Assembly (NCBI GenBank): GCA_029782355.1
Contig: JAKOUY010000037.1
Location: 124,001-188,000, forward strand
Direction: 5' to 3'
DNA from: Actinomycetes bacterium
Lineage (GTDB): Bacteria > Actinomycetota > Acidimicrobiia > Acidimicrobiales > Ilumatobacteraceae
DNA: 64,000 nt
A program made the translations under genes and the position numbers. Under the pieces are notes generated by a model. That model was given only the letters and a program-made list of their open reading frames with translations. It was not told where the DNA came from and searched no databases. This document shows positions 15,352-24,740 of the stretch, piece after piece (the first letter of the stretch is position 1; every line of letters begins with the position of its first letter).

Positions 15352-16569
15352 TCAGCCGCCCCCGATCAACTGGCGGAGCGAGTCGTCGCGCCCGCCGAGG
15401 ACCGTGGCCGCGTCGGCGCCGATCCAGTCGGCGCAGGCGGTGAGCAGTGCGGCGGTGGGCACCACGGGAGCGACATCGCCGTCCAACAGGCTGCCGAAGT
15501 CGACGCCGCCGTACAGGCCACCATGCACCGCCGGCCCGAACGCCAGCGCCAACCCGCCGGCACCGTGGTCGGTTCCGCCACTGGCGTTCTCGGCCACCCG
15601 GCGGCCGAACTCGCTGATCGCCACGGTCACCACCCGGGCGGCGTCGCCGGATCGGTCGAGCGCGTCGAGGTAGGCGGCGACGCCGGTGGCCAGGTCGGCG
15701 AGCAGGCCCTTCTGCTCGGCGAGCTGATCGGCGTGGGTGTCGAACCCGCCGGCATTGACCACGACCAGCCGGGTGGTGGGCGAGTGGGCGATGATCTGGG
15801 CGGCGGTCTGCAACGTGGCGGTGATCCCCGCGGCACCATCGGTCGGTGGCACCTCGGTGTCCTCCTCCGGGTCGGCGGTGACGATCCGGTCGAAGGCCTG
15901 CACGGCTCCGACCGTGCGGGTGTACGCCTCCTGGATGGCCGCGACCAGCTCGTCGGCGGCCGGTGGCGTGGCCATCGCCTGCAGGGTGGCGGCGTCGAGC
16001 GCAGCGGGGAAGCGTAGGCCGGCCGGCGTCAGGACGACGGCCGGCTGGATGCGCGCCCCGACCGCCACCGGGGCACCACCGGCGAGCGCCACGGCGTCCA
16101 ACGGGCCGAACCCGCCGGCCAGCGTGTCGGCCCACCGTCCCAGCCAGCCGGTGGTCAGCTGCATCTGATCGGCGCGTGCCCAGCGGTCCATCGACACGAA
16201 GTGCGAGCGATTCGGCTCGGCGAACCCCACGCCGTGCACCGCGGCGACCTGGCCGCGACGCCACCGGTCGACGAGCGGGGCCATCGCCCCGTGCAGGGCG
16301 TAGCCGTCGAGGCCGACATCGATCACCTCGTTGTCGGCCAGCGCCAACGTCGGGCGGGCGTCGTGGTAGGCGCCCGCCGCGGGAACGAGCGTGTTCAGCC
16401 CGTCGTTCCCACCGTTCAGTTGGACGAGCACCAGCACCCGCTCGCCCGTGGCGCCACCGCGGCGTGCCGGCCCGGCCGCGCTCATCGGCAGGTGACGGGT
16501 CAGCGCCCCGCTCACGACCAGCCCGCCCGTCCAGGACAGGAAGTTCCGTCGAGTCAGTGGCGTGCTCAT
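15352..16569 (-). CDS. DUF1501 family secreted protein (Tat signal)
   Basis: 405 residues from ATG 16569, overlapping the DUF1800 gene's stop by 4 nt (ATGA). The N-terminus has a twin-arginine motif (TRRNFLSW) before a hydrophobic stretch, so export in folded form is likely. The body has the alkaline-phosphatase-like features of DUF1501: LNGGNDGLNT near residue 54, the GGFDTHADQ motif (about 260-270) and SEFGRR (about 318). Members are almost always encoded next to DUF1800 proteins, as here; their biochemical role is unknown. Confidence 0.85.
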   Translation of the reverse strand: MSTPLTRRNFLSWTGGLVVSGALTRHLPMSAAGPARRGGATGERVLVLVQLNGGNDGLNTLVPAAGAYHDARPTLALADNEVIDVGLDGYALHGAMAPLVDRWRRGQVAAVHGVGFAEPNRSHFVSMDRWARADQMQLTTGWLGRWADTLAGGFGPLDAVALAGGAPVAVGARIQPAVVLTPAGLRFPAALDAATLQAMATPPAADELVAAIQEAYTRTVGAVQAFDRIVTADPEEDTEVPPTDGAAGITATLQTAAQIIAHSPTTRLVVVNAGGFDTHADQLAEQKGLLADLATGVAAYLDALDRSGDAARVVTVAISEFGRRVAENASGGTDHGAGGLALAFGPAVHGGLYGGVDFGSLLDGDVAPVVPTAALLTACADWIGADAATVLGGRDDSLRQLIGGG

Positions 16570-17867
16570 GACAGCAGGAACTCCGGGCTCACCAGGGCGG
16601 CCGCCAACCGGCGGGCCGGCTCGCGTACCGTCGACAGGGCCGACCACGTGGTCGGTGACAGGGGTCCGGGCAGCCCCAACTGCCGGGCGACATCCGCGGC
16701 CGAACCGTCGGCGCACGCCGCCAGCACCGGCGAGTCCGGCGGCGTCGCTCGGGCCACCAGCGCGGCGAGCTGGGTTCGAGCGACCATCGTGCTGGTCGCC
16801 AGCCAGGCCCGCCCTCCCGGCCATCCGGCCACGTTGGGCGGCAGCAGCGGCACGTGCCCGGTGGCGACGATCACCTTCGGTGGCACGGGCGGCGCGGCCC
16901 CGGTGACTCGCCGGGCGGCCAGCAGCCAGGTCATCGGAGCCAGCAGGATCGGGGATCCCCGCCCGGCGAGACCGAGGCGCAGCGCCGCGCCGACGGCCGC
17001 CGGGAGGCGATGGCCGGACGACACGTAGGCGTCGGCGATGGTGGCGACGTCGTCGTCGTGCGCCGCCCCGAGGTACTCGGCGGCGATCCGCGTCGCCACG
17101 AACGTGGCGTGGGCCGGGTGCGCGACGATGGCATCGACGACGCCGTCCACGTCGTGCACACCGCTCACGCCGAGCAGCGTCTGGGGGCGGTCGTCGTGGC
17201 TGCGGCGGTCGAAGCCGACCTGCCCGACGCGCCGTGGGGCGCGCACGTACCAGCCCGTCAACGCCCGGGATGCGGCCTGCACGTCGGCCTCGGTGTAGTG
17301 GCCGACCCCCAAGGCGAACAGCTCGAGCAGCTCACGCCCGTAGTTCTCGTTGGGATGCTCGGCGGTCGAGTCTCGGCCATCGAGGTACCACAGCATCGCC
17401 GCGTCGCGGCTGACCGCCTTGAGCAGCTCCGGGAACGGGCCGTCGGTGGACGCTTGGTACAGGCGGATCTGGCGGGCCATCAGCTCGAGGTTGCGGACCT
17501 TGTCGAGCGAGCTGACCAGCCAGCCGTGGAGCGTCATGGTCAGCCGCTGCTCGAGCGGGCGGGGCGAATCGAGCTGGTGGGTCAGCCAGGCGGCGATGAT
17601 CCGCCCGGCCTCCCGGCGCGGCTTGTCGATGGTGGCGAAGTCCTCGCCGGCCCAGGGGATCGGGGTGGTGGCGACGCCGGCCGCGTCGGGATCGGTCAAC
17701 CGGCGGAGCGCCGCCTCGATCCCGCCGCCGACGTGGCCGGACAGCTCGGCGGCCGTCGCCCCGAATCCGGCGCGGCGGTACAGCCAGGCGATGGCCTCGA
17801 TGTCCGACCTGGTCGCCGGCCCGGTTCCGGCCGTGCCCGGCCGAGGGTGCGTGGTGATGATGCCCAT
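16566..17867 (-). CDS. DUF1800 family protein
   Basis: 433 residues from ATG 17867, preceded by GGAGGA. Typical features are the LYRRAGFGA opening (about residues 29-37), the LTMTLHGWLVSSL segment (about 104-116), NENYGRELLELFALGVGHYTE (quoted as NENYGRELLELF, about 173-184) and the C-terminal PPNVAGWPGG. Clear signal peptide not seen; DUF1800 proteins often lack one and may travel with their DUF1501 partner. The two genes overlap, so they are co-translated. Function of the pair is not established. Confidence 0.85.
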   Translation of the reverse strand: MGIITTHPRPGTAGTGPATRSDIEAIAWLYRRAGFGATAAELSGHVGGGIEAALRRLTDPDAAGVATTPIPWAGEDFATIDKPRREAGRIIAAWLTHQLDSPRPLEQRLTMTLHGWLVSSLDKVRNLELMARQIRLYQASTDGPFPELLKAVSRDAAMLWYLDGRDSTAEHPNENYGRELLELFALGVGHYTEADVQAASRALTGWYVRAPRRVGQVGFDRRSHDDRPQTLLGVSGVHDVDGVVDAIVAHPAHATFVATRIAAEYLGAAHDDDVATIADAYVSSGHRLPAAVGAALRLGLAGRGSPILLAPMTWLLAARRVTGAAPPVPPKVIVATGHVPLLPPNVAGWPGGRAWLATSTMVARTQLAALVARATPPDSPVLAACADGSAADVARQLGLPGPLSPTTWSALSTVREPARRLAAALVSPEFLLS

Positions 17868-17949
17868 GACCAGGATCCTCCATCATCCAGGTAAGAGCCG
17901 GTCATGACTGCGGTGTACATCGGGTAGGTGGGTCGCGGCTAGCGTGTAG

Positions 17950-17972
17950 CGGACCGCGCAGTCTGCGGTCCG
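17950..17972 (+). promoter_or_regulatory. stable hairpin in the 5' leader of the cold-shock gene
   Basis: CGGACCGC (17950-17957) and GCGGTCCG (17965-17972) form a perfect 8-bp stem with a 7-nt loop, 18 nt before the csp start and 8 nt before its ribosome site. It could be a temperature-responsive or stabilising leader structure, or simply an upstream terminator. Confidence 0.45.
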
Positions 17973-17990
17973 AAATCGGGAGAGACATTC

Positions 17991-18191
17991 ATGGAAACCG
18001 GCACCGTCAAGTTCTTCAACGCTCAGAAGGGCTACGGATTCATCTCCCGCGAGGGTGGAAGCGACGTGTTCGTGCACTTCTCGAACATCGACATGAAGGG
18101 CTTCAAGACCCTCGAGGAGGGCCAGCAGGTCGAGTTCGAGATCGGCCAGGGTCGCAAGGGCGACGAAGCGCTGAACGTCCGGGCGGTCTGA
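17991..18191 (+). CDS. cold shock protein, CspA family
   Basis: 66 residues, the standard single-domain length. RNP1 (KGYGFIS) and RNP2 (VFVHFS) nucleic-acid-binding motifs lie at residues 13-19 and 26-31. The protein binds single-stranded RNA/DNA as an RNA chaperone. ATG 17991 has GGGAGAG 6 nt upstream. A hairpin precedes the ribosome site, and a GC-rich hairpin overlaps the stop codon. Stand-alone gene between divergent/convergent neighbours. Confidence 0.95.
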   Translation: METGTVKFFNAQKGYGFISREGGSDVFVHFSNIDMKGFKTLEEGQQVEFEIGQGRKGDEALNVRAV

Positions 18192-18197
18192 CCGCCC
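18181..18197 (+). terminator. hairpin at the end of the cold-shock gene
   Basis: GGGCGGT and ACCGCCC form a 7-bp stem with a 3-nt loop spanning the csp stop codon. No U-tract follows, as is common in high-GC actinobacteria. It lies between two convergent genes. Confidence 0.45.
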
Positions 18198-18204
18198 CGC
18201 GGCG

Positions 18205-19236
18205 TCACCCGCCGCGCCACCACTCCAACGGCGTCCGGTCACGCCGCCCGCTGAACGGCAGGGGCTCGGCGCGCCCGGAGTTGGCCGCCGAGGCGTACGC
18301 CGCGCAGGTCACGTCCAGGACCAGCCGGCCGAACGCTGCGTCGATCAGCGGGGCGCGTCCCCGCGCCACGTCGTCGACCAGCGCGGCCATCTGCTGGGCG
18401 TAGCCGAACGCCTCGATCTGCGGCAACGGTCCCGCCGGCTCGGGCAGGTGCACCGGCGTTCCGTCGCGCTCCAACGTCGGCAGCGGCTGGAGCTCGGCGC
18501 GGACCACGCCATGGTCGCCCGCCACCTGGACGTCCCACTGCGGATCGCCGGGGTGCTGCCAGCTGCTGACCACCTGGGCCCGGCGGCCGTCGGCGAACGA
18601 CAGGGTCACCTCGGCGTGCTCGTCGCTGCCGTGGCCGGGCCCGCCGCGCAGGTCGGCGCGCACCGCCACGGGCTCACCCAGACCGCCGAGCCGGGCCACC
18701 AGCAGGACCACGGCCAGGGGGTGGGCGCCGAGGTCGAACAGGCACCCGCCGCCCCACTCGGGAGTGGTGAACGCGCCCCAGGTGGGCAGCGGCTGCAGCG
18801 TTCGGGCCTCCAGGTGGCGCAGCGGACCGAGCCGGCCGACCTGGCCGAGCAGCGTCACCACCGCCGGAGCGAAGGCCAGGTTCTCGGCGTACAGCAGTCG
18901 ATCCCCGTGGATCCGGGCGGCCGCCACCAGCCGATCGGCGTCGGCCAGCGTGGTGCACAGCGGCTTCTCCAGCAGCACCATGGCTCCGGCCTCCAGCAGG
19001 CGCACGGCGTCGTCGGCGTGCTGGGCGGGCGGGGTGGCCACCACCACCAGGTCGGCGCCGCCCGGCAGTTCGCCGTAGTCCACCACGGCGGCGCCCGGAC
19101 ACCACTCGGCCACCGCCCGGGTGGCCCGCTGGCGGGTCCGCGAGGCGACGGCGACCACGGCGTAGCCGTTCAGCCGCGCCGCGGCGGCGTGGGCCCCGGC
19201 GATCATGCCCGCGCCGCACAGGGCGACGGTGGTCAC
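18205..19236 (-). CDS. Gfo/Idh/MocA family oxidoreductase
   Basis: 343 residues from GTG 19236. The N-terminal Rossmann fold has ALCGAGMIAGAHAAA (residues 5-19), the second half of the fold shows VVVATPPAQHADDAV, and the EKP motif (LLEKPL) carries the conserved Lys near residue 93. The C-terminal alpha/beta domain includes GGCLFDLGAHPL, with the active-site His. It should oxidise or reduce a sugar-like or cyclic alcohol with NAD(P); substrate unknown. The start is 4 nt after the stop of the F420-type oxidoreductase gene, so the two are probably one transcript. Confidence 0.8.
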   Translation of the reverse strand: MTTVALCGAGMIAGAHAAAARLNGYAVVAVASRTRQRATRAVAEWCPGAAVVDYGELPGGADLVVVATPPAQHADDAVRLLEAGAMVLLEKPLCTTLADADRLVAAARIHGDRLLYAENLAFAPAVVTLLGQVGRLGPLRHLEARTLQPLPTWGAFTTPEWGGGCLFDLGAHPLAVVLLVARLGGLGEPVAVRADLRGGPGHGSDEHAEVTLSFADGRRAQVVSSWQHPGDPQWDVQVAGDHGVVRAELQPLPTLERDGTPVHLPEPAGPLPQIEAFGYAQQMAALVDDVARGRAPLIDAAFGRLVLDVTCAAYASAANSGRAEPLPFSGRRDRTPLEWWRGG

Positions 19237-19240
19237 CGGG

Positions 19241-20194
19241 TCACTTCCCGGCCAGCTCGGCCACCACCGGGGCGAGGCCGTCGACGTCCTCGGCGCCGAC
19301 GATCACGTAGCTGAACCCCCACCGCTCGCGACGCGCCAGCAGATCCTCGACGATCGACGCCGGGCTGCCCACCAGGGCGAACGGGGTCTGTTCGACCATC
19401 GATGCCTCGGCGCCGATCATCGCCGCGATCGCCGAGCAGGTCCCGGCGCGGTCGTCGGTGAGGTTGACGATGAAGGCGCGGATGTTCCACTCGATCTCGT
19501 CGGCGCGCCCGCCGGCCGCCGCCCGAGCCACGGCGACCTTGTCGTCGACGGCCTCGGCGGTCATCGTGGCGAAAGCCTCCGGGCCCACTCGGCCGGCGTG
19601 CATGGTGGCGTTGATCCCGACGATGTCGGCCTGGCGGGCGGCGATGCCCAGCACCCGCTTCCCGCCGCCCCCGATCAGGATCGGTGGGCACGGGCGCTGG
19701 ACCGGCACGGGCGAGCCGGTGTACCCGGTGATCCGGTAGTGGGTCCCGTCGTGGTCGAAGCGCTCGCCGCTCATCGCCCGGCGGATGATCGTCAACCCCT
19801 CCTCGAACCGGTCGACGCGCACGCCGGGGGCGTCGTAGGGGATCCCCGACTGCTCGTAGTCCGTGGCCATCCATCCGGCACCGATCCCGATCTCGAGGCG
19901 GCCGTCGCTGAGCAGGTCCAGCGTGGCCAGCTCCTTGGCCAGGACGACGGGATGCTTGTAGTCGTTGTCGAACACCAGCGCCCCGACGCGCAGGTCCTCG
20001 GTGACCGCGGCAGCCACCGACAGCGCCGGCATCGGCGCCAGCGAATCGTCGAAGTGGTCGGGCATGGTCAGCACGGCATAGCCGCGGTCCTCGCACCGCC
20101 GGGCGAGATCGCGCCACTCGGCGGCGGTCGTGGCCTGACGGGCCTGGACGCCGAAGCGGAACGGTCGGGGAGCGGGGGAGCTGGTCGCGGGCAT
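19241..20194 (-). CDS. LLM-class F420-dependent oxidoreductase
   Basis: 317 residues from ATG 20194, 7 nt after a TACCGT -10 box. The luciferase-like TIM barrel is shown by the opening FRFGVQ, LTMPDHF (about 44-50), the ATLDLLSDGRLEIGIGAGW segment (about 90-108, quoted in part as SDGRLEIGIGAGW) and PPILIGGGGKRVL (about 172-184). The features agree with the TIGR03621-type subfamily known from actinobacteria, which use reduced coenzyme F420. Substrate unknown. Transcribed with the Gfo/Idh/MocA gene downstream. Confidence 0.85.
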   Translation of the reverse strand: MPATSSPAPRPFRFGVQARQATTAAEWRDLARRCEDRGYAVLTMPDHFDDSLAPMPALSVAAAVTEDLRVGALVFDNDYKHPVVLAKELATLDLLSDGRLEIGIGAGWMATDYEQSGIPYDAPGVRVDRFEEGLTIIRRAMSGERFDHDGTHYRITGYTGSPVPVQRPCPPILIGGGGKRVLGIAARQADIVGINATMHAGRVGPEAFATMTAEAVDDKVAVARAAAGGRADEIEWNIRAFIVNLTDDRAGTCSAIAAMIGAEASMVEQTPFALVGSPASIVEDLLARRERWGFSYVIVGAEDVDGLAPVVAELAGK

Positions 20195-20201
20195 GCGCCG
20201 A

Positions 20202-20207
20202 ACGGTA
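20202..20207 (-). promoter_or_regulatory. -10 box for a leaderless F420 oxidoreductase transcript
   Basis: TACCGT on the minus strand, 7 nt before ATG 20194. Confidence 0.45.
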
Positions 20208-20242
20208 CTCGGGGGTGCCGTCCCCCCGACGTGACGCACCAG

Positions 20243-20248
20243 TAGCCT
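20243..20248 (+). promoter_or_regulatory. -10 box for a leaderless penicillin-binding protein transcript
   Basis: TAGCCT, 8 nt before ATG 20257. The two divergent -10 boxes (this and 20202-20207) lie only 35 nt apart. Confidence 0.45.
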
Positions 20249-20256
20249 CGCCGTCG

Positions 20257-22545
20257 ATGCGCCCGGTGGCCTGGATCTCCCGCTCGGTGCTCACCGTCTT
20301 CGCCGCGGCGGTGCTGCTGGCCGGCACGGTGGTCGGGGTGCTGCCTCGGGTGTGGCGGATCGCCAACGCCCACACCCAGGTGCCCGTGGTGCTGCCGGAC
20401 TTCGCCCCGCTCTCGCAGCGCTCGATGGCCTACGACGTCAGCGGCAAGACGGTGATCGCCATCTACGAGCGGGAGAACAGCCAACCGGTCAAGCTCAACC
20501 AGGTGCCCCGGGACGTCATCTCGGCATTCCTCGCCGTGGAGGACTCGGAGTTCTACCACCACAACGGGTTCAACCTGCGTGGGTTCGTGCGCGCCGTGCT
20601 GTCCAACGTGTCCTCCGAGGCGCCGACCCAGGGTGCCAGCACGATCACCCAGCAGGTGGTCAAGAACGAGTACCTCGCCGGCCTGCCGCGCGACGGGCGC
20701 TACAAGATCCTCCAGGCCAAGTACGCGATGTCGCTGGAGAACAAGCTGACCAAGAGCCAGATCCTGGAGCGCTACCTCTCCACGGTCTACTTCGGCAACA
20801 ACGCCTACGGGTTGCCGGCGGCGGCCGAGACGTACTTCAACAAGGACGTCAGCAAGCTCACGTTGCTGGAAGGCGCCTTCCTGGCCGGGCTGGTCCGCTC
20901 ACCGAGCGGCTACGACCCGATCCGCCGCCTGGAGCGCTCCCGGGCCCGATTCCGTCAGGTGATGGACCGCCTGGCCATCGAGCAGCTGGTGCCCGAGGAC
21001 CAGGCCAAGCAGATCGCCGAGACCTTCCCCCTGCCGGAGACCACCTATGCCCCGTCCACGCTGGCCGGGGTCAAGCCGACGTACTTCAGCGAGGCGATGA
21101 AGGACTTCCTGCTGACCCGCTCGAACATCCTCGGCGACACCGAGCAGGAGCGGGCCAACCAGCTGTACCGCGGCGGGCTGCGCATCCAGACCACGCTGAA
21201 CCCGTCCCTGCAGGCCGCCGCCGAGCAGGCCCGGCTGGTGCTGCCGGCCACCAAGCAGGGCTTCGACGCGGCCATCCTGTCGCTCGACGTCTCCTCCGGG
21301 GCGATCCGCGCCATGGTCGGCGGTCCGGGGTTCCAGCGCGGCACCAGCGAGGTCAACATGGCCCTCCAGCCGCGCCAGACCGGGTCGAGCATCAAGCTGT
21401 TCATCCTCGCCGCGGCCCTGCAGGCCGGGGCCACACCGAAGGACATCCTCGACGGGCAGAAGCCGTGCTCGCTGCCCAGCGAGGCGGGCAAGCCGTTCGT
21501 CATCGAGGGCGGTGTGGCCGGGTTCGTCGGACCACTCGAGCGTCAGACCTGGCTGTCGGTCAACTGTGCCTTCAGCCGCTTGGCGCAGATCGTCGGGCTC
21601 AACCGGGTGGTCGACACCACCTACCGGATGGCCGATTCGGCGTACCTCAACCGCACCCTGCCGCGCAACGTGCGTACGCCGATCATGCCCTACGCCAGCT
21701 TCGCCACCGGGGCCAACGAGATGAGCCCGCTGGACATGGCCTCGGGCATGCAGACCCTGGCCAACCAGGGCCTCCACCACCAGCCCTACTACGTCGAGGT
21801 GATCAAGCGGGTCGACGGCTCGGTGCTCTACCAGCACGACGACCCCGGCACCCAGGTGCTCGACCGCGGCGTGGCGCTCACCGAGATCAACATCCTCAAG
21901 GGCGTGCTCACCCAGGGCACCGCCCGCTCGCTGGCCTCGTTCGCCCGCACCCGGCCCTCGGCCGGCAAGACCGGCACGCAGGACAAGAACACCAACTCGT
22001 GGTTCGTCGGGGCCACCCCGCAGCTGGCCACCGCGGTGTGGGTCGGCGATCCGAAGGGCTACACGCCGATGGACGGGATCCCCGAGTTCGTCCGCGCCGG
22101 GGTGCGCAAGGTCCAAGGCGGCACCTTCCCGGCCAAGATCTGGGGCACCTACAGCGCCACCGCCCTGCAGAACGCCCCGGCGCTGGACTGGCCGGCCCCA
22201 CCGGCGTCGGCTCGCGGGCCGGCGCGGTTGTACCTCCCCGGCAACGAGTGCCTGGCCCGCTCGGTCGGCCCGGCGGCCCCGGCCGGCCCGACGCCGACCA
22301 GCAAGCCGGCCGCCCAGCCGTTCCGGGCCACCCGCCAGACCACCCCGCCATCCACCACCGTGCCCACCGGGACCACCAAGCCCGGTCGGCCGGGCCGCCC
22401 GCGGACGCCCACCACCGCACCCCGGCCGGCACTGCGCCCGCTGCCGGGCGGGACCACCATCCCGCCCGACATCCTCGACCCGCGGGCCCCGCTGCCGTCG
22501 GTGGACCTTGGCGTGATCGTCTACCCATGCGGCCAGGTGCCGTAG
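20257..22545 (+). CDS. bifunctional class A penicillin-binding protein
   Basis: 762 residues from ATG 20257. One N-terminal membrane anchor (about residues 9-30). Transglycosylase (GT51) domain: catalytic Glu in VEDSEFYHHNG and the GASTITQQ motif. Transpeptidase domain: SSIK at 377-380 (nucleophile Ser377), SVN as the second motif, and KTG at 571-573. A Pro/Thr-rich extracellular tail (about 640-735) follows. It polymerises and cross-links peptidoglycan on the outer face of the membrane. No PASTA domain. Alternative upstream start at 20215 is ruled out by the -10 box. Confidence 0.95.
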   Translation: MRPVAWISRSVLTVFAAAVLLAGTVVGVLPRVWRIANAHTQVPVVLPDFAPLSQRSMAYDVSGKTVIAIYERENSQPVKLNQVPRDVISAFLAVEDSEFYHHNGFNLRGFVRAVLSNVSSEAPTQGASTITQQVVKNEYLAGLPRDGRYKILQAKYAMSLENKLTKSQILERYLSTVYFGNNAYGLPAAAETYFNKDVSKLTLLEGAFLAGLVRSPSGYDPIRRLERSRARFRQVMDRLAIEQLVPEDQAKQIAETFPLPETTYAPSTLAGVKPTYFSEAMKDFLLTRSNILGDTEQERANQLYRGGLRIQTTLNPSLQAAAEQARLVLPATKQGFDAAILSLDVSSGAIRAMVGGPGFQRGTSEVNMALQPRQTGSSIKLFILAAALQAGATPKDILDGQKPCSLPSEAGKPFVIEGGVAGFVGPLERQTWLSVNCAFSRLAQIVGLNRVVDTTYRMADSAYLNRTLPRNVRTPIMPYASFATGANEMSPLDMASGMQTLANQGLHHQPYYVEVIKRVDGSVLYQHDDPGTQVLDRGVALTEINILKGVLTQGTARSLASFARTRPSAGKTGTQDKNTNSWFVGATPQLATAVWVGDPKGYTPMDGIPEFVRAGVRKVQGGTFPAKIWGTYSATALQNAPALDWPAPPASARGPARLYLPGNECLARSVGPAAPAGPTPTSKPAAQPFRATRQTTPPSTTVPTGTTKPGRPGRPRTPTTAPRPALRPLPGGTTIPPDILDPRAPLPSVDLGVIVYPCGQVP

Positions 22546-22570
22546 GGCGCGGCGCGGCTAGAAACGTGTC

Positions 22571-23275
22571 GTGAACGGACCTGCGCTGCTGGCGCTGCAG
22601 ACCATCGACTCCCATCTCGACCAGATCGAACATCGCCGCAAGCGCTTGCCGGAGGTCGCCCGCCACCAGGACGCGATGACGGCGGTCTCCGCCCTGCAGC
22701 GCCGCCTGGCCGAGCTGCGCCAGCGGATCGAGGCGGCCGAAGCGGCCATCGGCGCAGCCGAGCGGGAGTCGGCGTCGATCACCGCCAAGCGGACCCGCCT
22801 GGAGGGCCAGCTGAAGACGGTGATCTCACCCCGCGAGGCCGAAGCGCTGATGCACGAGATCGAGGTCCTGACCGCCAAGCGCGGCGAGCAGGACGACCTC
22901 GAGCTCGCCGCCCTCGACGACGCGTCCGCCGCCGAGGCCGAGATCGCCACCGTCGAGTCCGAGCTGCACGAGGCCGTGGCCGCCGGCGAGGTTGCCGCCG
23001 CCGAGCTGGCCGTCGCTCACCGGCAGCTGGACGACGAACGGGACACGACGGCTGCCGAGCGGCCCGGAGCCGTGGCCCGCCTCAGCCCGACGGAGCTGGC
23101 CACCTACGAGCGAATGCGGCCGCAGTACGACGGGGTCGCCGTGGCCAAGCTCGACGGCCAGCGGTGCACGGGCTGCCACCTCGACCTGTCCCGCGCCGAA
23201 GCCGATGCCGTGCGGGCCCTACCCGCCGACGAGGTCGGCGAGTGCCCGCAGTGCAACCGGCTGCTCGCGCGCTGA
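22571..23275 (+). CDS. coiled-coil zinc-ribbon protein (C4-type, zf-RING_7 family)
   Basis: 234 residues from GTG 22571. Residues 1-165 form a long antiparallel coiled coil rich in Ala, Glu and Arg. The C-terminus has a zinc ribbon with CTGCH and CPQCN pairs (about residues 199 and 226). The architecture is that of the widespread CdsZ/CT398-like family implicated in RNA or envelope-associated processes; no precise function is established in actinobacteria. It precedes a small membrane protein and a histidine phosphatase in the same direction with gaps of 10 nt and -4 nt, suggesting one operon. Confidence 0.8.
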   Translation: MNGPALLALQTIDSHLDQIEHRRKRLPEVARHQDAMTAVSALQRRLAELRQRIEAAEAAIGAAERESASITAKRTRLEGQLKTVISPREAEALMHEIEVLTAKRGEQDDLELAALDDASAAEAEIATVESELHEAVAAGEVAAAELAVAHRQLDDERDTTAAERPGAVARLSPTELATYERMRPQYDGVAVAKLDGQRCTGCHLDLSRAEADAVRALPADEVGECPQCNRLLAR

Positions 23276-23285
23276 CGGGCCGGCC

Positions 23286-23768
23286 GTGTTCCTGTGGTTC
23301 GTGGCCACCGCGGTCGCGGCGGTGTGGTTCGTGTTCCGCGACGAGCGCTTCGACTACCGCCTGCTGGCGGTCGGGGCGGTGCTGCCAGGCTCGATCGACA
23401 TGATCGGCGGCGTCGCCCGCTGGGCCCACAGCCTCACCGTCGCCGTCATGCTGCTGGCCATCGTGATGGTCAGCACTGGTCGGCGCCCGGTTCGCCGCCT
23501 GGCCCTCGGCCTGCCCATCGGCATGCTGCTGCATCTGGTGTTCGACGGGGCGTTCGCCAACACCCGGGTGTTCTGGTGGCCGTTCTCCGGCGGGTGGGGG
23601 CACTCCCGGACGCCCGAGCTGGCTCGCGGCTGGTGGAACCTCGTGCTGGAGGCGGCCGGTGCGCTGCTGATCTGGCGCGGGATACGGTGGTTCGGGCTGG
23701 CCGATCCGCAGCGGCGCGCCGCCCTGGTGCGCCACGGTCGGCTGACCCCGAGCGGAGCGCACCGATGA
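23286..23768 (+). CDS. integral membrane protein, function unknown
   Basis: 160 residues from GTG 23286. Four hydrophobic segments (about residues 1-17, 24-40, 48-63, 73-90) and a weaker one near 115-130. Conserved-looking charged and His residues (RDERFDYR, LHLVFDG, WGH) sit at helix ends, reminiscent of the YdjM/metal-dependent-hydrolase-like membrane family. Evidence for an enzyme activity is weak. Its stop overlaps the next gene's start (ATGA), so it is coupled to the phosphatase. Confidence 0.7.
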   Translation: MFLWFVATAVAAVWFVFRDERFDYRLLAVGAVLPGSIDMIGGVARWAHSLTVAVMLLAIVMVSTGRRPVRRLALGLPIGMLLHLVFDGAFANTRVFWWPFSGGWGHSRTPELARGWWNLVLEAAGALLIWRGIRWFGLADPQRRAALVRHGRLTPSGAHR

Positions 23769-24331
23769 CCAAGCTGTTCCTCCTCCGACACGGGCGAACC
23801 GCGGTCAATGCCGACGGCCGGATGCAAGGACTGATCGACGAACCGCTCGACCAGGCCGGACGGGCCCAGGTCGAGGCGGCGGCGCGGCACATCGGCACCC
23901 CGGATCTGGTGGTGTCCAGTCCGTTGCTGCGCGCCCGCCAGACCGCGGAAGCCTTCGGCGTGCCCTACGAGGTCGATCCGCGTTGGGTGGAGATGGACTA
24001 CGGCGTGCTCGACGGGCGACGCCTGGCGGACATCGACCCGATGATCTGGGTTCGCTGGCGGGAGGACCCCTCGTTCCGTCCGGACGGCGGCGAGAGCCTG
24101 GTCGAGCTCGACCAACGGGTGGCCGCGGCCTGCCAGTCGCTGTGCCTGCAGGTCCCCAACGGCTCGGTGGTCGTCACCACCCACGTCACCCCGATCAAGT
24201 CGGCCGTGGTGTGGGCGTTGCATGCCTCGGCCGACCTGCACTGGCACCTCCGTGTCGATCAGGCCACCCTGACCCGCATCGAGGTCGGTCCCGGCGGACC
24301 GGTGCTGGTCAGCTTCAACGAGACGATGTGA
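23765..24331 (+). CDS. histidine phosphatase family protein (phosphoglycerate mutase-like)
   Basis: 188 residues. The catalytic RHG triad is LLRHGRT (His8). The second Arg is in RARQTAEAF (about 60-68), the acid/base Glu in WVEMDYG (about 75-81), and the second His in TTHVTPIKS (about 142-150). Members remove phosphate from small metabolites or act as mutases; the alpha-ribazole phosphatase and phosphoserine phosphatase subgroups look similar, so substrate remains open. It lies just upstream of the RNase P RNA, whose promoter must be in or near its 3' end. Confidence 0.85.
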   Translation: MTKLFLLRHGRTAVNADGRMQGLIDEPLDQAGRAQVEAAARHIGTPDLVVSSPLLRARQTAEAFGVPYEVDPRWVEMDYGVLDGRRLADIDPMIWVRWREDPSFRPDGGESLVELDQRVAAACQSLCLQVPNGSVVVTTHVTPIKSAVVWALHASADLHWHLRVDQATLTRIEVGPGGPVLVSFNETM

Positions 24332-24354
24332 TCGGCTCCTAGCATGGGGGCCGA

Positions 24355-24709
<355 letters not shown>

Positions 24710-24710
24710 T

Positions 24711-24731
24711 CACCGCGCACCCGCCGCGGTG
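24711..24731 (+). terminator. hairpin immediately after the RNase P RNA
   Basis: CACCGCG (24711-24717) and CGCGGTG (24725-24731) form a 7-bp stem with a 7-nt loop, 2 nt after P1 of rnpB and between convergent genes. No U-tract. Confidence 0.55.
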
Positions 24732-24740
24732 GCGACTGGG

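Noticed and set aside
22559-22564. TAGAAA as a -10 box before the zinc-ribbon gene, and TAGAAC (42723) before the SRPBCC gene
   Set aside because: Spacing fits leaderless starts but the sixth base is not T; too weak to list as features.
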